Of a stretch of 64,000 nt of DNA, positions 11,160 through 19,569 are shown piece by piece. Below the pieces are notes generated by a model. That model saw nothing but the letters and a program-made list of their open reading frames with translations. It did no database searches and was not told where the DNA came from. A program made the translations under genes and the position numbers. Source of the stretch: a bacterium (lineage in GTDB: Bacteria; Pseudomonadota; Alphaproteobacteria; Micavibrionales; UBA2020); contig JAQSDV010000007.1 in assembly GCA_029945425.1 (NCBI GenBank), forward strand, positions 376,470 through 440,469. Direction: 5' to 3'. Numbering within the stretch: position 1 is the stretch's first letter; each line of letters begins with the position of its first letter.

Positions 11160-12938
11160 ATGAAAATGGCAGCCCCCCGACAAAATCTCGGCTTTCTCGA
11201 CGTCCTGCGCTTTGCGGCAGGTTACTGGAAACGGCAGCCGAAGCGGCTCTCCATCGTGCTGGGTTTCCTGCTGCTGGGTGCGGCGGTCGAGACGTATCTG
11301 CCCAACGCGCTGGCGGCGTTCCTTGGCGCGATCCGTCAGGAAGCGGGGCATGACGCAATCACGAATTGCCTGCTGCTGTTCCTTGGCCTTTATCTGGTGC
11401 AGGCGCTGATCTTTGCCGGCACATACCGCGTTTATAACGTTTTCGAGACCTACCTTTTCAAGGATGTGCTGGACGATGCCTTCGCGCATGTCTACCGGCT
11501 GCCGGAGCCTTATTTCTCGAATACCTTCATGGGTTCGATCATTTCCAAGATCAACCGCGCGCGCAACAAGATCGAGACCTTCGAAGACCAGATCATCCTG
11601 CGTATCTTCCCGACCTTCGTGGTACTGACAGGCACCATCATTTTCCTTTCGATGCAGTTTCCGATGCTGGCGCTGCTCATGACCATCTATCTGGTCGTTC
11701 TTGCCTGCGCGAGCGCGTATCTGGTGTTCCATGTCTCCGGCCCCGCGCAGGGCGAATATGCGGTGGCGCAGGATCATTTCGGCGCGCATCTGGCCGACAG
11801 CGTGAGCGGTATCGCAACCGCCAAGGCCTATGCGCAGGAACACACCGAAGTCGGGCGTTTCGTCGATGTCACGGCGGCCTTACGCATCAAGAACGTGCGC
11901 GCTTACTTACGCGGCAACACGGCGGCCTTTGTGCAGCGCATGCTGCTGACCGGCATGCTGGCGCTGCTGCTGGGCGGCGGGACATGGTACCTGTTCCAGG
12001 GTCGCGCGACGATCGAGGACATGGCGTATCTTGCCTTCGCCTATAACATTTTGCAGTCCTATATCCGCGACCTTGGCGAGAACATCAAGAACCTGCTGAC
12101 GTCATCCTACGACCTGCACGCGATCATCGAGATCATGCGCGAGCCGCCGGAAGTGGCGGAAAAACCCGCCCTGCCCGCGCTGCAGATAAAGGCAGGCGCG
12201 ATTACGTTCGAAAACGTGGCATTTACCTATCCCGGCAAGAACCGCCCGATTTTCAGCGGTTTTTCCATCGATATCCGCGCGGGCGAGCGCGTGGCGCTTG
12301 TCGGGCATTCCGGCAGCGGCAAGACGAGCTTCGTGCGTCTGCTGCAGCAAGTCTATGGGTTACAAGAAGGCCGCATCACCGTCGACGGGCAGGACATCAC
12401 ACAAGGCTCGCGCCATTCCCTGCGCAGCGCCATCGCGCTTGTCCCGCAGGACCCGATCCTGTTCCACCGGTCGCTGGCCGACAACATCGCCTATGGTCGC
12501 CCGGGTGCGGGGCTGGCGGCGGTGCGCGAGGCAGCACGTCAGGCGCATATCGACGATTTCATCATGAAACTGCCCCAGCAATACGACACGCTGGTCGGCG
12601 AGCGCGGCATCAAGCTGTCGGGCGGGGAGCGCCAGCGCATCGCAATTGCCCGCGCGATACTGGCCGACCGCCCCGTGCTGATCCTCGACGAAGCCACCAG
12701 TTCGCTCGATTCCGAAAGCGAGCGTGCGATACAGGACGCGCTGCACACGCTGACGCATGGCCGTACATCGATCATGATCGCGCACCGCCTCTCCACCATC
12801 CTCGACGCCGACCGCATCATCGTGTTCGAGGAAGGAAGGATCGTGGAGGAAGGCACGCATGACCAGCTGGTCAACCGCGCAAACGGCATCTATGCCGGCT
12901 TCTTCCGCCTGCAATCGGGCGGGTTTATCGCGGAATAG
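11160..12938 (+). CDS. ABC exporter, fused permease and ATPase
   Basis: An inner-membrane half-transporter of the MsbA/Atm1 type, probably acting as a dimer. The N-terminal half has six predicted membrane helices. The C-terminal ATPase contains Walker A GHSGSGKTS, Q-loop ALVPQDP, signature LSGGERQR, Walker B VLILDEATSSLD and the H-loop IAHRLST. The start is uncertain. ATG 11160 (MKMAAPRQ) is preferred over an in-frame ATG at 11076, because the longer version would add 28 residues with no ribosome site and would run over an inverted repeat. It lies divergent from the giant RTX gene. No membrane-fusion protein is adjacent, so a type I secretion role is possible but not shown. It resembles the exporter at 60291. 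Confidence 0.9.
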   Translation: MKMAAPRQNLGFLDVLRFAAGYWKRQPKRLSIVLGFLLLGAAVETYLPNALAAFLGAIRQEAGHDAITNCLLLFLGLYLVQALIFAGTYRVYNVFETYLFKDVLDDAFAHVYRLPEPYFSNTFMGSIISKINRARNKIETFEDQIILRIFPTFVVLTGTIIFLSMQFPMLALLMTIYLVVLACASAYLVFHVSGPAQGEYAVAQDHFGAHLADSVSGIATAKAYAQEHTEVGRFVDVTAALRIKNVRAYLRGNTAAFVQRMLLTGMLALLLGGGTWYLFQGRATIEDMAYLAFAYNILQSYIRDLGENIKNLLTSSYDLHAIIEIMREPPEVAEKPALPALQIKAGAITFENVAFTYPGKNRPIFSGFSIDIRAGERVALVGHSGSGKTSFVRLLQQVYGLQEGRITVDGQDITQGSRHSLRSAIALVPQDPILFHRSLADNIAYGRPGAGLAAVREAARQAHIDDFIMKLPQQYDTLVGERGIKLSGGERQRIAIARAILADRPVLILDEATSSLDSESERAIQDALHTLTHGRTSIMIAHRLSTILDADRIIVFEEGRIVEEGTHDQLVNRANGIYAGFFRLQSGGFIAE

Positions 12939-12939
12939 G

Positions 12940-13659
12940 TTATTTGCCGATAATGCCCAGTTTTACGGCCTTCATGAACGCCGCCCGCAACGTCGCCGTG
13001 CCCATTTTGATGCGAAAATTGCGTAAGTGAAATTTGATGGAGCTTTCGCTAATGCCGAGCGCGGCTGCAACCGCCGCCCTTTTATGCCCCCGCCAATACA
13101 AGTCAGCAACGTCCCTCTCGCGCCGCGTCAGTATTGACTGGCGTTGCGGCATAACATTGCGTTTTTCCAGCATGACATAGCATTTGTAAAACTGGCGGCT
13201 GATGATCTGCACCTGCGCGAGATTATCCTGACCGAGATCTGCTTTTCCGTGACTGGAGGCCGCGCCAATTCCCGCCAGTGTTCCGCGCTGCCCGTGCAAG
13301 GGAATGGCGATGCCGTTTTTCAGCCCGGCGGCATCGGCCTCGCGCATGCATATATCCTGTTCCCGCGTCAATTTTCCCTGCAGGCTATCCCACAAAAAAG
13401 TTTCATCCGCCGCAGGCAGGTGATGGCGCACGGGATCAATGATTTCGTAATTGCGTGAATTGTAGTGCTGCATCCATTCATCCGGATATGTGCAAAAAAT
13501 ACCATGCTGCGGGGGACGGGCGATAGCGGGATGATCGGTCAGCAGGCTGAACACAATCATATTGAACCCCCGCGCCGACATCGCCCGCCGGAAAATTCCG
13601 AATAGCTGCGGCGCGGTCGTCGCGCGGTGAGAAGCGGAAATGTATTCCTCAATCATCAT
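12940..13659 (-). CDS. LuxR-family regulator with autoinducer-binding domain
   Basis: A 239-residue transcription factor. The N-terminal half carries W62, Y66, D75, P76 and W90. Their spacing is identical to the acyl-homoserine-lactone pocket residues of TraR (W57, Y61, D70, P71, W85), so it very probably binds an autoinducer-like ligand. The C-terminal part (about 175-235) is a LuxR-type helix-turn-helix (LTRRERDVADLYWRG through SIKFHLRNFRIKMG). No luxI synthase is present in the window, so it is a 'solo' receptor here. It sits downstream of the second RTX gene on the same strand (132-base gap) and ends against the ABC gene tail to tail. Two ATG codons are adjacent; either could be used. Confidence 0.93.
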   Translation of the reverse strand: MMIEEYISASHRATTAPQLFGIFRRAMSARGFNMIVFSLLTDHPAIARPPQHGIFCTYPDEWMQHYNSRNYEIIDPVRHHLPAADETFLWDSLQGKLTREQDICMREADAAGLKNGIAIPLHGQRGTLAGIGAASSHGKADLGQDNLAQVQIISRQFYKCYVMLEKRNVMPQRQSILTRRERDVADLYWRGHKRAAVAAALGISESSIKFHLRNFRIKMGTATLRAAFMKAVKLGIIGK

Positions 13660-13791
13660 GATTTTCTTTTACCTTTTGCGAGGCGATGTGGAAATGCACA
13701 TGGGGCACGCGAATGTACACCCGCACTCGTTAACAACCGGTAAAGGGCCCCGGCTCTGGCCTATCGAGGCAAAGAACCGGCGCGGCCTTTT

Positions 13792-16700
13792 CTAAATGCT
13801 GACAACCAGTTGCCCCGCCGCGACCATATCGTCTGCCGTGCCAAGGCCTGTAACGCCAGTGAGGGTAGCGACTTGCACCATTGATGATCCGCCGCCTGCG
13901 CCATCCGCATCCACGCTGAGGATTGTGTTACCACCGCTTTCACCGGTCAGCACAAAGTCAGTCAGCGCCATTGTTAGCGGGTCATAAGCCGCCAGCAATT
14001 GCGACAGGTCGATATGGTCGGCAGAAGCGGAAAAATCCCTGATCATATCAACAGCATCAAAGGCTGTATTTTCAAGGAAGAGGAAAGTATCTTTTCCGCC
14101 GCCACCCCACAGGTGATCTGCGCCAAGGAACCCCGCAAGAACATCCTTGCCTTGACCGCCAAAAATAACGTCATCACCGTAACTACCGATCAACGTATTG
14201 TTGCCCGACGTGCCGTTGATAGTGACCGCATTACCGCAGGCTTCCACGATTGCATTCAGGTTGCCCGTTCCCAAAAGTATGAATTGTTCTATCGAGCTGC
14301 CAAAGCTGGTATAGCTTACATCTGCGTAGATCGTGTCATATCCGCTCTCCACTTGCTCCAGCGCCCAGTCACCGAAATGGTGGACGTAGTAAACATCGTC
14401 GCCGCCGCCGCCCATCAGATCCGCCGTACCGCCGCCGGATTCAAGCGTGTCATTGCCAGAGCCGGCATAAAGCCAATTGCCGTTTCCGTCACTGCCGCGC
14501 ATATAGTTGTCAACGTCGTTGCTGCCAAACGCGCTGCCCGCTAGACTTCCGGTCAGGACGATATTTTCGACATCGGTGTAGGAGCCAAGACTGATACCCT
14601 CGACCATATTTTCGGCGAAAATCGTGTCGATACCCGCGCCGCCGTCGATCAGGTCACCCGCCGAGCTGACGTGGAATACATCATCTCCGTCACCGCCCAG
14701 GATAATGTCGTTGCCACCCCGTCCATAGATGGTGTCATTCCCGCCAAGCGCCTCGATATAATCCTGCGACGGCGTGCCATAAATTACATCATCCCCTTCC
14801 GTCGGTATGCCTGGTTCAAAGATATGCGACTGGATATAGGTCGCGTCATGTTCGGCGCCATCATCATAGACGATGCTGACCGTCTGGAACGAAGGATCGG
14901 CAAAGAAATAGGAAACAGTAAGCAAATCTTCTACACCGCCGTAACTGATGACGAGATCATCATTGATGTGGAAGTATGTCGCGCCCGAGGCAAGAACGCC
15001 GTCGGCGAAACGAATAACATTCGTGCCTTCATTGTCTACAATATTGTCGTTGCCGTCGCCCTGCGCAAACAGGAATGTGTCATCACCTGAACCGCCCAGC
15101 AGTTCATCGTTGCCAAGGCCACCGTCAAGTGTGTCGTTTTCTTCGCCTCCGGTCAGTAAATCGTTGCCACTGCCGCCTGCCAGGGTGTCCTCGCCCCCGT
15201 TACCATGCAGGGAATCATTGCCGCCCTGCCCATTAACGAAGTCGCGGTAAACAGAGCCGTTAAAGATATTGTCGCCCTCCGTCAGGTTAACAAGGCCACT
15301 CAATGTCAGATGGGATGTGATGTAGGCTGTGTCATGCAACGTGCCATCCGCAAAGGAGACATATTCAATCAGCAATACAGGCTCAATGAAATAATATTCA
15401 AAGGCAATCGTGTTGCTGTCGCCATAGGTGACAAGAAGGTCAACGCCGTCCCGGACATAGGTGACATCCGAAACAGCGACGCTGCCATCAAATGATACGG
15501 TGTCCGTGCCGTATAGGTCCCAAATACGATCGACGCCGTCACCCATGCTGAAAACATAGGTGTCGTCGCCGTCAAATCCCATCATCCAATCGTTACCGGC
15601 TCCGCCCACCAAAAGATCATTATCAGCTCCAAAGACGCCGCCGTCCAAAGTGTCGTCTCCGCTGCCGCCATAAAGCGTATCATCGCCTTGACCGCCACCG
15701 ATCGCGTCGTTGCCGCCGCGTCCATCGACAGCCTCCGCATACATAAAATCAACCAAATAGTGATCATCTTCTTCGCTGAGCTGAAGTATACCAAGGTTCA
15801 TATGAGCGATGACATAATCGACATCGTGAACGGTCCCATCGTCGAAAAGGATGCTGGAAACCGTGAACGTGTGGAATTCGAAATAGTTGCTGACGGTGAC
15901 AGTATCGCCGCCGGTACCGTAGGCGATCGTCAGGCTATTGCCGAACCGCGTATATGTTACCGTGTCGGGATCAATGCCCGCACCGAAGGAAACTGTGTCG
16001 TCATCATTTCCGTAGGCATTGATGACGTCGTGGCCATCTCCGGTATTGAAGACGTAAAGGTTGTCGCCATCACCACCGTCCAGCACGTCATCCCCTGCGC
16101 CGCCATTCAGCGTATCGTTTCCTCCCGCGGCAGAAAGCGTGTCATTACCCGCGCCCCCTTCCAGCGTATAAGGGCCATCGTAGCCATATACAGTATCGTT
16201 ACCGCCCAATGCGCGGATATATACTTCCCCGAAGCTCGGGCTGTAGTAGTCGTCGCTTTCTGTCAGCGTGACAAACGAGGGCGTCAAATGCGACAAAATG
16301 TAACTCGCGTCATGCACCGTGCCGTCACTAAACGTCACCTGTGACAGCAGGCTGGAATCGGTCATGTAACCGGTGACGGTCAGGTGATCGGTCGAACCGC
16401 CGTAATTGATCGTGAGGTTGCCCAGGCCATCGTCGTGATAGGAAACGGAATCCGCTGTGATGCCGGCAGCAAAGGAAATTTTGTTCGCACCGCCCTCCTC
16501 GGAGATCACATCTTCCCGTCCGTCGCCGAAGGCGAAGAAGTATGTATCGTCACCAATTCCGCCTATCAACAGGTCATCATCCGCGCCACCGACCAGCGTA
16601 TCATTGCCGTCGCCGCCCAGCAGTGTGTCGTAACCACCGCGCCCATGTAACGTATCATGCCCGGTAAGTCCGTCGAGCGTGTCATGCCCGGCAGCCCCGA

Positions 16701-18207
16701 TGACCAGATCGTTGCCGGATGTCGCATAGGTCACGAGATGCGCCAGAATATAGGAAATATCGTGCACCGTGCCGTTCGCGTAGACAATTTCCTCGATCCC
16801 ATCGGCGCCCGCGAAGAAATTCGTGATGTGTATCGTGTCGCCCTGCGTGCCGTAACGGATAACGAGATCACCCGTCACTTGAGTATAGGTGGTGTTGACA
16901 GGCTTGGTGCCGCTGCTGGTAAAGACGATCCGGTCTGCGCCGCTCAGTTCCTGAATGGTATCGTGGCCGTCCCCTTGCGCAAACCGGTAGGTATCATTGC
17001 CTTGCCAACCCATCAGCAGGTCGTCGCCTTTCTTGCCGGTGATGGTATTGTCCGCGTCGTTGCCAGTAATGGTATTGGCCACGCTATTGCCGACGAGGTC
17101 AAGCAAGGTCGAGCCTGTGTTCGACACATCGATGTTTTCGAGGTTATTCGCCAGCGTGAGCGTGGTGGCGGAGGCCGTCGCCGCGCTCCCATATAGCACT
17201 AGCGTATCGTTGCCCTCGCCGCTTTGCTCCTTTACTTTGTCTTCGATGAATATCTGCGTGCCATCGGAAATGATCTCGGAATGATACGTGTCGTCACCCG
17301 CTCCGCCCTCCAGCGTGTCTACGCCACCAGCCCCTGAAAGCGTATTGTGATGGCTATTGCCCGTGATGACGTTGGCAAGCTCGTTCCCGATTCCGAGTGC
17401 ATCCCCCGCCGCCTCTGTCAGTACAAGTTTTTCTACGTTTGTATCGAGAACATAATAGGCTGTGCTGGCGCGCACCATATCAATGCCGCCGTCAAACTCT
17501 TCGATAATTGCGGAATAACTCCCTCCTTCATTCGCTGTCACAATATAGGTGTCATTTCCCGCACCGCCTGCGAGCTGATCATAGCCGCCGCCGCCCGACA
17601 GGGTATTCGCGCCGCTATTACCCATGATGTAGTTGTCTGAAGCATTTCCTGCGCCGCTGAAATTGCCCGTGCCGGTCAGTACAAGGGTTTCGATCCCCTC
17701 ACCCATGACCCATGACAGCTTGGCGTAAACCCAATCCGAATATCCACCTGTATCAACCACCACATCGCCTGCATTGTCGACGTAAAAGGTATCTTCCCCC
17801 TCGCCGCCATCCATTACATCCGCCCCTCCGCGCCCGTCCAGCGTGTCATTGCCCGCGCCGCCGGAGAGGTGGTTGACGGAGGCATTGCCGGTGATTGTAT
17901 TATCAAGGTCGTTGCCGGTCGCATTGAAAAGTCCGGCGCGGGAGAATTCAAGGTTCTCGATGTTGGCGAAGTTTGCCGCGCGCATATCAACGCCGATCGC
18001 CGCGCCGTCATTTGTAAATGCAATGCGCACGGTATCGTTGCCGCCCCATTCCGTCTCGACTGCCACATCATCCAGCCGGTCGAAAATATACAGGTCATTA
18101 CCTTCCATGCCGATCAGCGTATCTGCGGCGCGGCGGCCATCAATGGTATCGTCGCCCGTGGTGCCTTCAAGCGTGTCTGCGTGCTGGGTGCCGGTGATGG
18201 TCGCCAT
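13792..18207 (-). CDS. RTX-type secreted protein with HCBP-related repeats (1471 aa)
   Basis: A second large calcium-binding, probably type I secreted protein. The N-terminal third has units like those of the 2626-aa protein (NTITGN, ENL-LTG). The middle alternates haemolysin nonapeptide blocks (GGDGNDTLVGG-like) with five copies of a haemolysin-related module. Each module ends in a (D/N)GT-HD-YI-(S/A)H segment, for example DGTVHDASYILSHLT, after a DL-I-YG strand pair. The last ~110 residues (DHIDLSQLLAAYDPLTMALTDFV onward) match the C-terminus of the larger protein, the VCA0849-type secretion target. ATG at 18207 follows AAGGA by 7 bases. No enzyme domain is visible; an adhesin, matrix or S-layer role is conjecture. 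Confidence 0.93.
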   Translation of the reverse strand: MATITGTQHADTLEGTTGDDTIDGRRAADTLIGMEGNDLYIFDRLDDVAVETEWGGNDTVRIAFTNDGAAIGVDMRAANFANIENLEFSRAGLFNATGNDLDNTITGNASVNHLSGGAGNDTLDGRGGADVMDGGEGEDTFYVDNAGDVVVDTGGYSDWVYAKLSWVMGEGIETLVLTGTGNFSGAGNASDNYIMGNSGANTLSGGGGYDQLAGGAGNDTYIVTANEGGSYSAIIEEFDGGIDMVRASTAYYVLDTNVEKLVLTEAAGDALGIGNELANVITGNSHHNTLSGAGGVDTLEGGAGDDTYHSEIISDGTQIFIEDKVKEQSGEGNDTLVLYGSAATASATTLTLANNLENIDVSNTGSTLLDLVGNSVANTITGNDADNTITGKKGDDLLMGWQGNDTYRFAQGDGHDTIQELSGADRIVFTSSGTKPVNTTYTQVTGDLVIRYGTQGDTIHITNFFAGADGIEEIVYANGTVHDISYILAHLVTYATSGNDLVIGAAGHDTLDGLTGHDTLHGRGGYDTLLGGDGNDTLVGGADDDLLIGGIGDDTYFFAFGDGREDVISEEGGANKISFAAGITADSVSYHDDGLGNLTINYGGSTDHLTVTGYMTDSSLLSQVTFSDGTVHDASYILSHLTPSFVTLTESDDYYSPSFGEVYIRALGGNDTVYGYDGPYTLEGGAGNDTLSAAGGNDTLNGGAGDDVLDGGDGDNLYVFNTGDGHDVINAYGNDDDTVSFGAGIDPDTVTYTRFGNSLTIAYGTGGDTVTVSNYFEFHTFTVSSILFDDGTVHDVDYVIAHMNLGILQLSEEDDHYLVDFMYAEAVDGRGGNDAIGGGQGDDTLYGGSGDDTLDGGVFGADNDLLVGGAGNDWMMGFDGDDTYVFSMGDGVDRIWDLYGTDTVSFDGSVAVSDVTYVRDGVDLLVTYGDSNTIAFEYYFIEPVLLIEYVSFADGTLHDTAYITSHLTLSGLVNLTEGDNIFNGSVYRDFVNGQGGNDSLHGNGGEDTLAGGSGNDLLTGGEENDTLDGGLGNDELLGGSGDDTFLFAQGDGNDNIVDNEGTNVIRFADGVLASGATYFHINDDLVISYGGVEDLLTVSYFFADPSFQTVSIVYDDGAEHDATYIQSHIFEPGIPTEGDDVIYGTPSQDYIEALGGNDTIYGRGGNDIILGGDGDDVFHVSSAGDLIDGGAGIDTIFAENMVEGISLGSYTDVENIVLTGSLAGSAFGSNDVDNYMRGSDGNGNWLYAGSGNDTLESGGGTADLMGGGGDDVYYVHHFGDWALEQVESGYDTIYADVSYTSFGSSIEQFILLGTGNLNAIVEACGNAVTINGTSGNNTLIGSYGDDVIFGGQGKDVLAGFLGADHLWGGGGKDTFLFLENTAFDAVDMIRDFSASADHIDLSQLLAAYDPLTMALTDFVLTGESGGNTILSVDADGAGGGSSMVQVATLTGVTGLGTADDMVAAGQLVVSI

Positions 18208-18306
18208 GGTGAAATCCTTTTTGCTGATGAAAGTCAGGACACGACTTTACGTTGCGCCGTGCCCCTTTGCGTACTCCCCCGATGGGTAGGTTTTTCGACT
18301 TTGCTT

Positions 18307-18321
18307 TTAATTCTTGATTAA
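18307..18321. promoter_or_regulatory. CtrA-like site TTAA-N7-TTAA between RTX and radical-SAM genes
   Basis: TTAA at 18307-18310 and 18318-18321 with a 7-base spacer. It lies about 100 bases upstream of the RTX start at 18207 and overlaps the -35 region proposed for the radical-SAM gene. It is the second of two perfect copies in the window, each in front of an RTX gene. Confidence 0.45.
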
Positions 18322-18343
18322 TGTTCTCTGTTTGTTCTAAAAT
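18314..18343 (+). promoter_or_regulatory. probable promoter of the radical-SAM gene, possibly leaderless
   Basis: TTGATT (18314-18319), an 18-base spacer and TAAAAT (18338-18343). Transcription would begin about 7 bases later, at or next to the ATG at 18350, and no ribosome-binding site is present. This suggests a leaderless mRNA. Inference from motif and spacing. Confidence 0.4.
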
Positions 18344-18349
18344 AGAAAG

Positions 18350-19168
18350 ATGGATGTTCAGGAAAAACTGTCGGTACTGGCGGATGCTGCCAAATATGAT
18401 GCCTCCTGCTCCTCCAGCGGGTCCAAAAAAACGCGTCCGGGCAAGGGGTTAGGATCAACGGAAGGCGGCGGGATCTGCCACAGTTATACGCCGGATGGCC
18501 GCTGCATTTCGCTACTAAAAATCCTGCTGACCAATCATTGCATCTTCGATTGCAAGTACTGCATCAACCGCGTGTCCAGTGACGTCAAGCGGGCGCGATT
18601 TACGGTGGATGAGGTTGTTAAACTGACGCTGGATTTTTACCGCCGCAATTATATCGAAGGCTTGTTCCTCAGCTCCGGCATCATCCGCGATTCCGATTAT
18701 ACGATGGAGCAGTTGATCGAGGTGGCGCGGGTCTTGCGGCAGGATCATTCATTTCGCGGCTATATCCACCTGAAAACCATTCCCGGCGCTGCGGATGAAC
18801 TGGTGCAAAAGGCGGGATTGTATGCTGACCGCCTGAGCGTGAACATCGAACTGCCCACGCCCGCCGACCTGCAAAAACTTGCGCCGGAGAAAAACCGCCC
18901 GCAGCTGGAAAACAACATGCAGCAGATCGAGGTGAAGGCGCAGGAGATAAAGGAAGACAGGAAAAAAGGCCTGAAATCCGTCCCCGTCTACGCGCCCGTC
19001 GGCCAGAGCACGCAGATGATCATCGGCGCAATGCCCACGTCCGACCGTGAAATTCTGCTGACCTCGACCACGCTCTATAGCAAGTTCCGTCTGCGCCGTG
19101 TTTATTACTCAGCCTTCAGCCCCATTCCGCATGCCGATGCGCGGCTGCCGGGTAAAAGTCGCCGCTGA
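18350..19168 (+). CDS. radical-SAM DNA modification/repair protein, N-terminal part (frame broken)
   Basis: Belongs to the radical-SAM family found beside UdgX-type glycosylases (rSAM_link_UDG type; putative DNA modification or repair; reaction unknown). The iron-sulfur motif CxxxCxxC is C64, C68, C71 (CIFDCKYC). Upstream, the GGGICHSYTPDGRCISLLK block is also family-like. The frame ends at residue 272 just after FSPIPHADARLPGK. Family members run on from there without interruption into the next frame (MREHRLYQADWLLRF). Adding one A to the AAAA run at about 19155-19158 would join the two frames. TGATG overlap could also allow coupled translation as two chains. Sequencing error is the simplest explanation. 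Confidence 0.88.
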   Translation: MDVQEKLSVLADAAKYDASCSSSGSKKTRPGKGLGSTEGGGICHSYTPDGRCISLLKILLTNHCIFDCKYCINRVSSDVKRARFTVDEVVKLTLDFYRRNYIEGLFLSSGIIRDSDYTMEQLIEVARVLRQDHSFRGYIHLKTIPGAADELVQKAGLYADRLSVNIELPTPADLQKLAPEKNRPQLENNMQQIEVKAQEIKEDRKKGLKSVPVYAPVGQSTQMIIGAMPTSDREILLTSTTLYSKFRLRRVYYSAFSPIPHADARLPGKSRR

Positions 19169-19569
19169 TGCGCGAACACCGGCTTTATCAGGCCGACTGG
19201 CTACTTCGTTTTTACAAATTCGACGTAGCTGATATCACGTCCGCGTCGCATCCCGATCTTTCCATCGACATGGACCCGAAAAGCGCCTGGGCATTGCGCA
19301 ATCCAGCCTATTTTCCGCTCGATGTGAACAAAGCCAGCCGCGAAGAGCTGCTGCGCGTGCCGGGCTTTGGCGTGACATCGGTCGACAAGATGATCGCGAT
19401 CCGCCGTCATGCGCGCCTGCGCGTGAGCGACCTTGTGCTGTTAAGGGTCGCTTTTAACCGCGCCAAGCATTTCATCATCACCGCCGATTACAAACCGCCT
19501 GTTTTTTCGGAAGGAAAGCTGCTCGCCCAGTTCACGCCCCAGTCGGCACAACTATCGTTATTACTATGA
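19168..19569 (+). CDS. C-terminal part of the radical-SAM protein, helix-hairpin-helix domain (frame broken)
   Basis: 133 residues that continue the preceding radical-SAM protein in the neighbouring frame. The opening REHRLYQADWLLRFY is normally internal in this family. Around residues 49-78 a helix-hairpin-helix DNA-binding motif is clear (VNKASREELLRVPGFGVTSV followed by DKMIAIRR). The ATG overlaps the stop of the first part (TGATG), and in-frame codons K-S-P-L directly upstream also fit the family, supporting a single-base deletion at the junction. Its stop overlaps the ATG of the UdgX gene (ATGA at 19566-19569), so the three frames form one operon. Confidence 0.85.
   Translation: MREHRLYQADWLLRFYKFDVADITSASHPDLSIDMDPKSAWALRNPAYFPLDVNKASREELLRVPGFGVTSVDKMIAIRRHARLRVSDLVLLRVAFNRAKHFIITADYKPPVFSEGKLLAQFTPQSAQLSLLL

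Noticed and set aside
13728..13744. Third CtrA-like site near the LuxR gene (TTAA-N7-TAAA)
   Set aside because: The second half-site does not match; too degenerate to count.
19150..19168. Programmed -1 frameshift in the radical-SAM gene
   Set aside because: The local sequence is not a good slippery heptamer: slipping from AAA by one base would pair with TAA. A single missing A is simpler.
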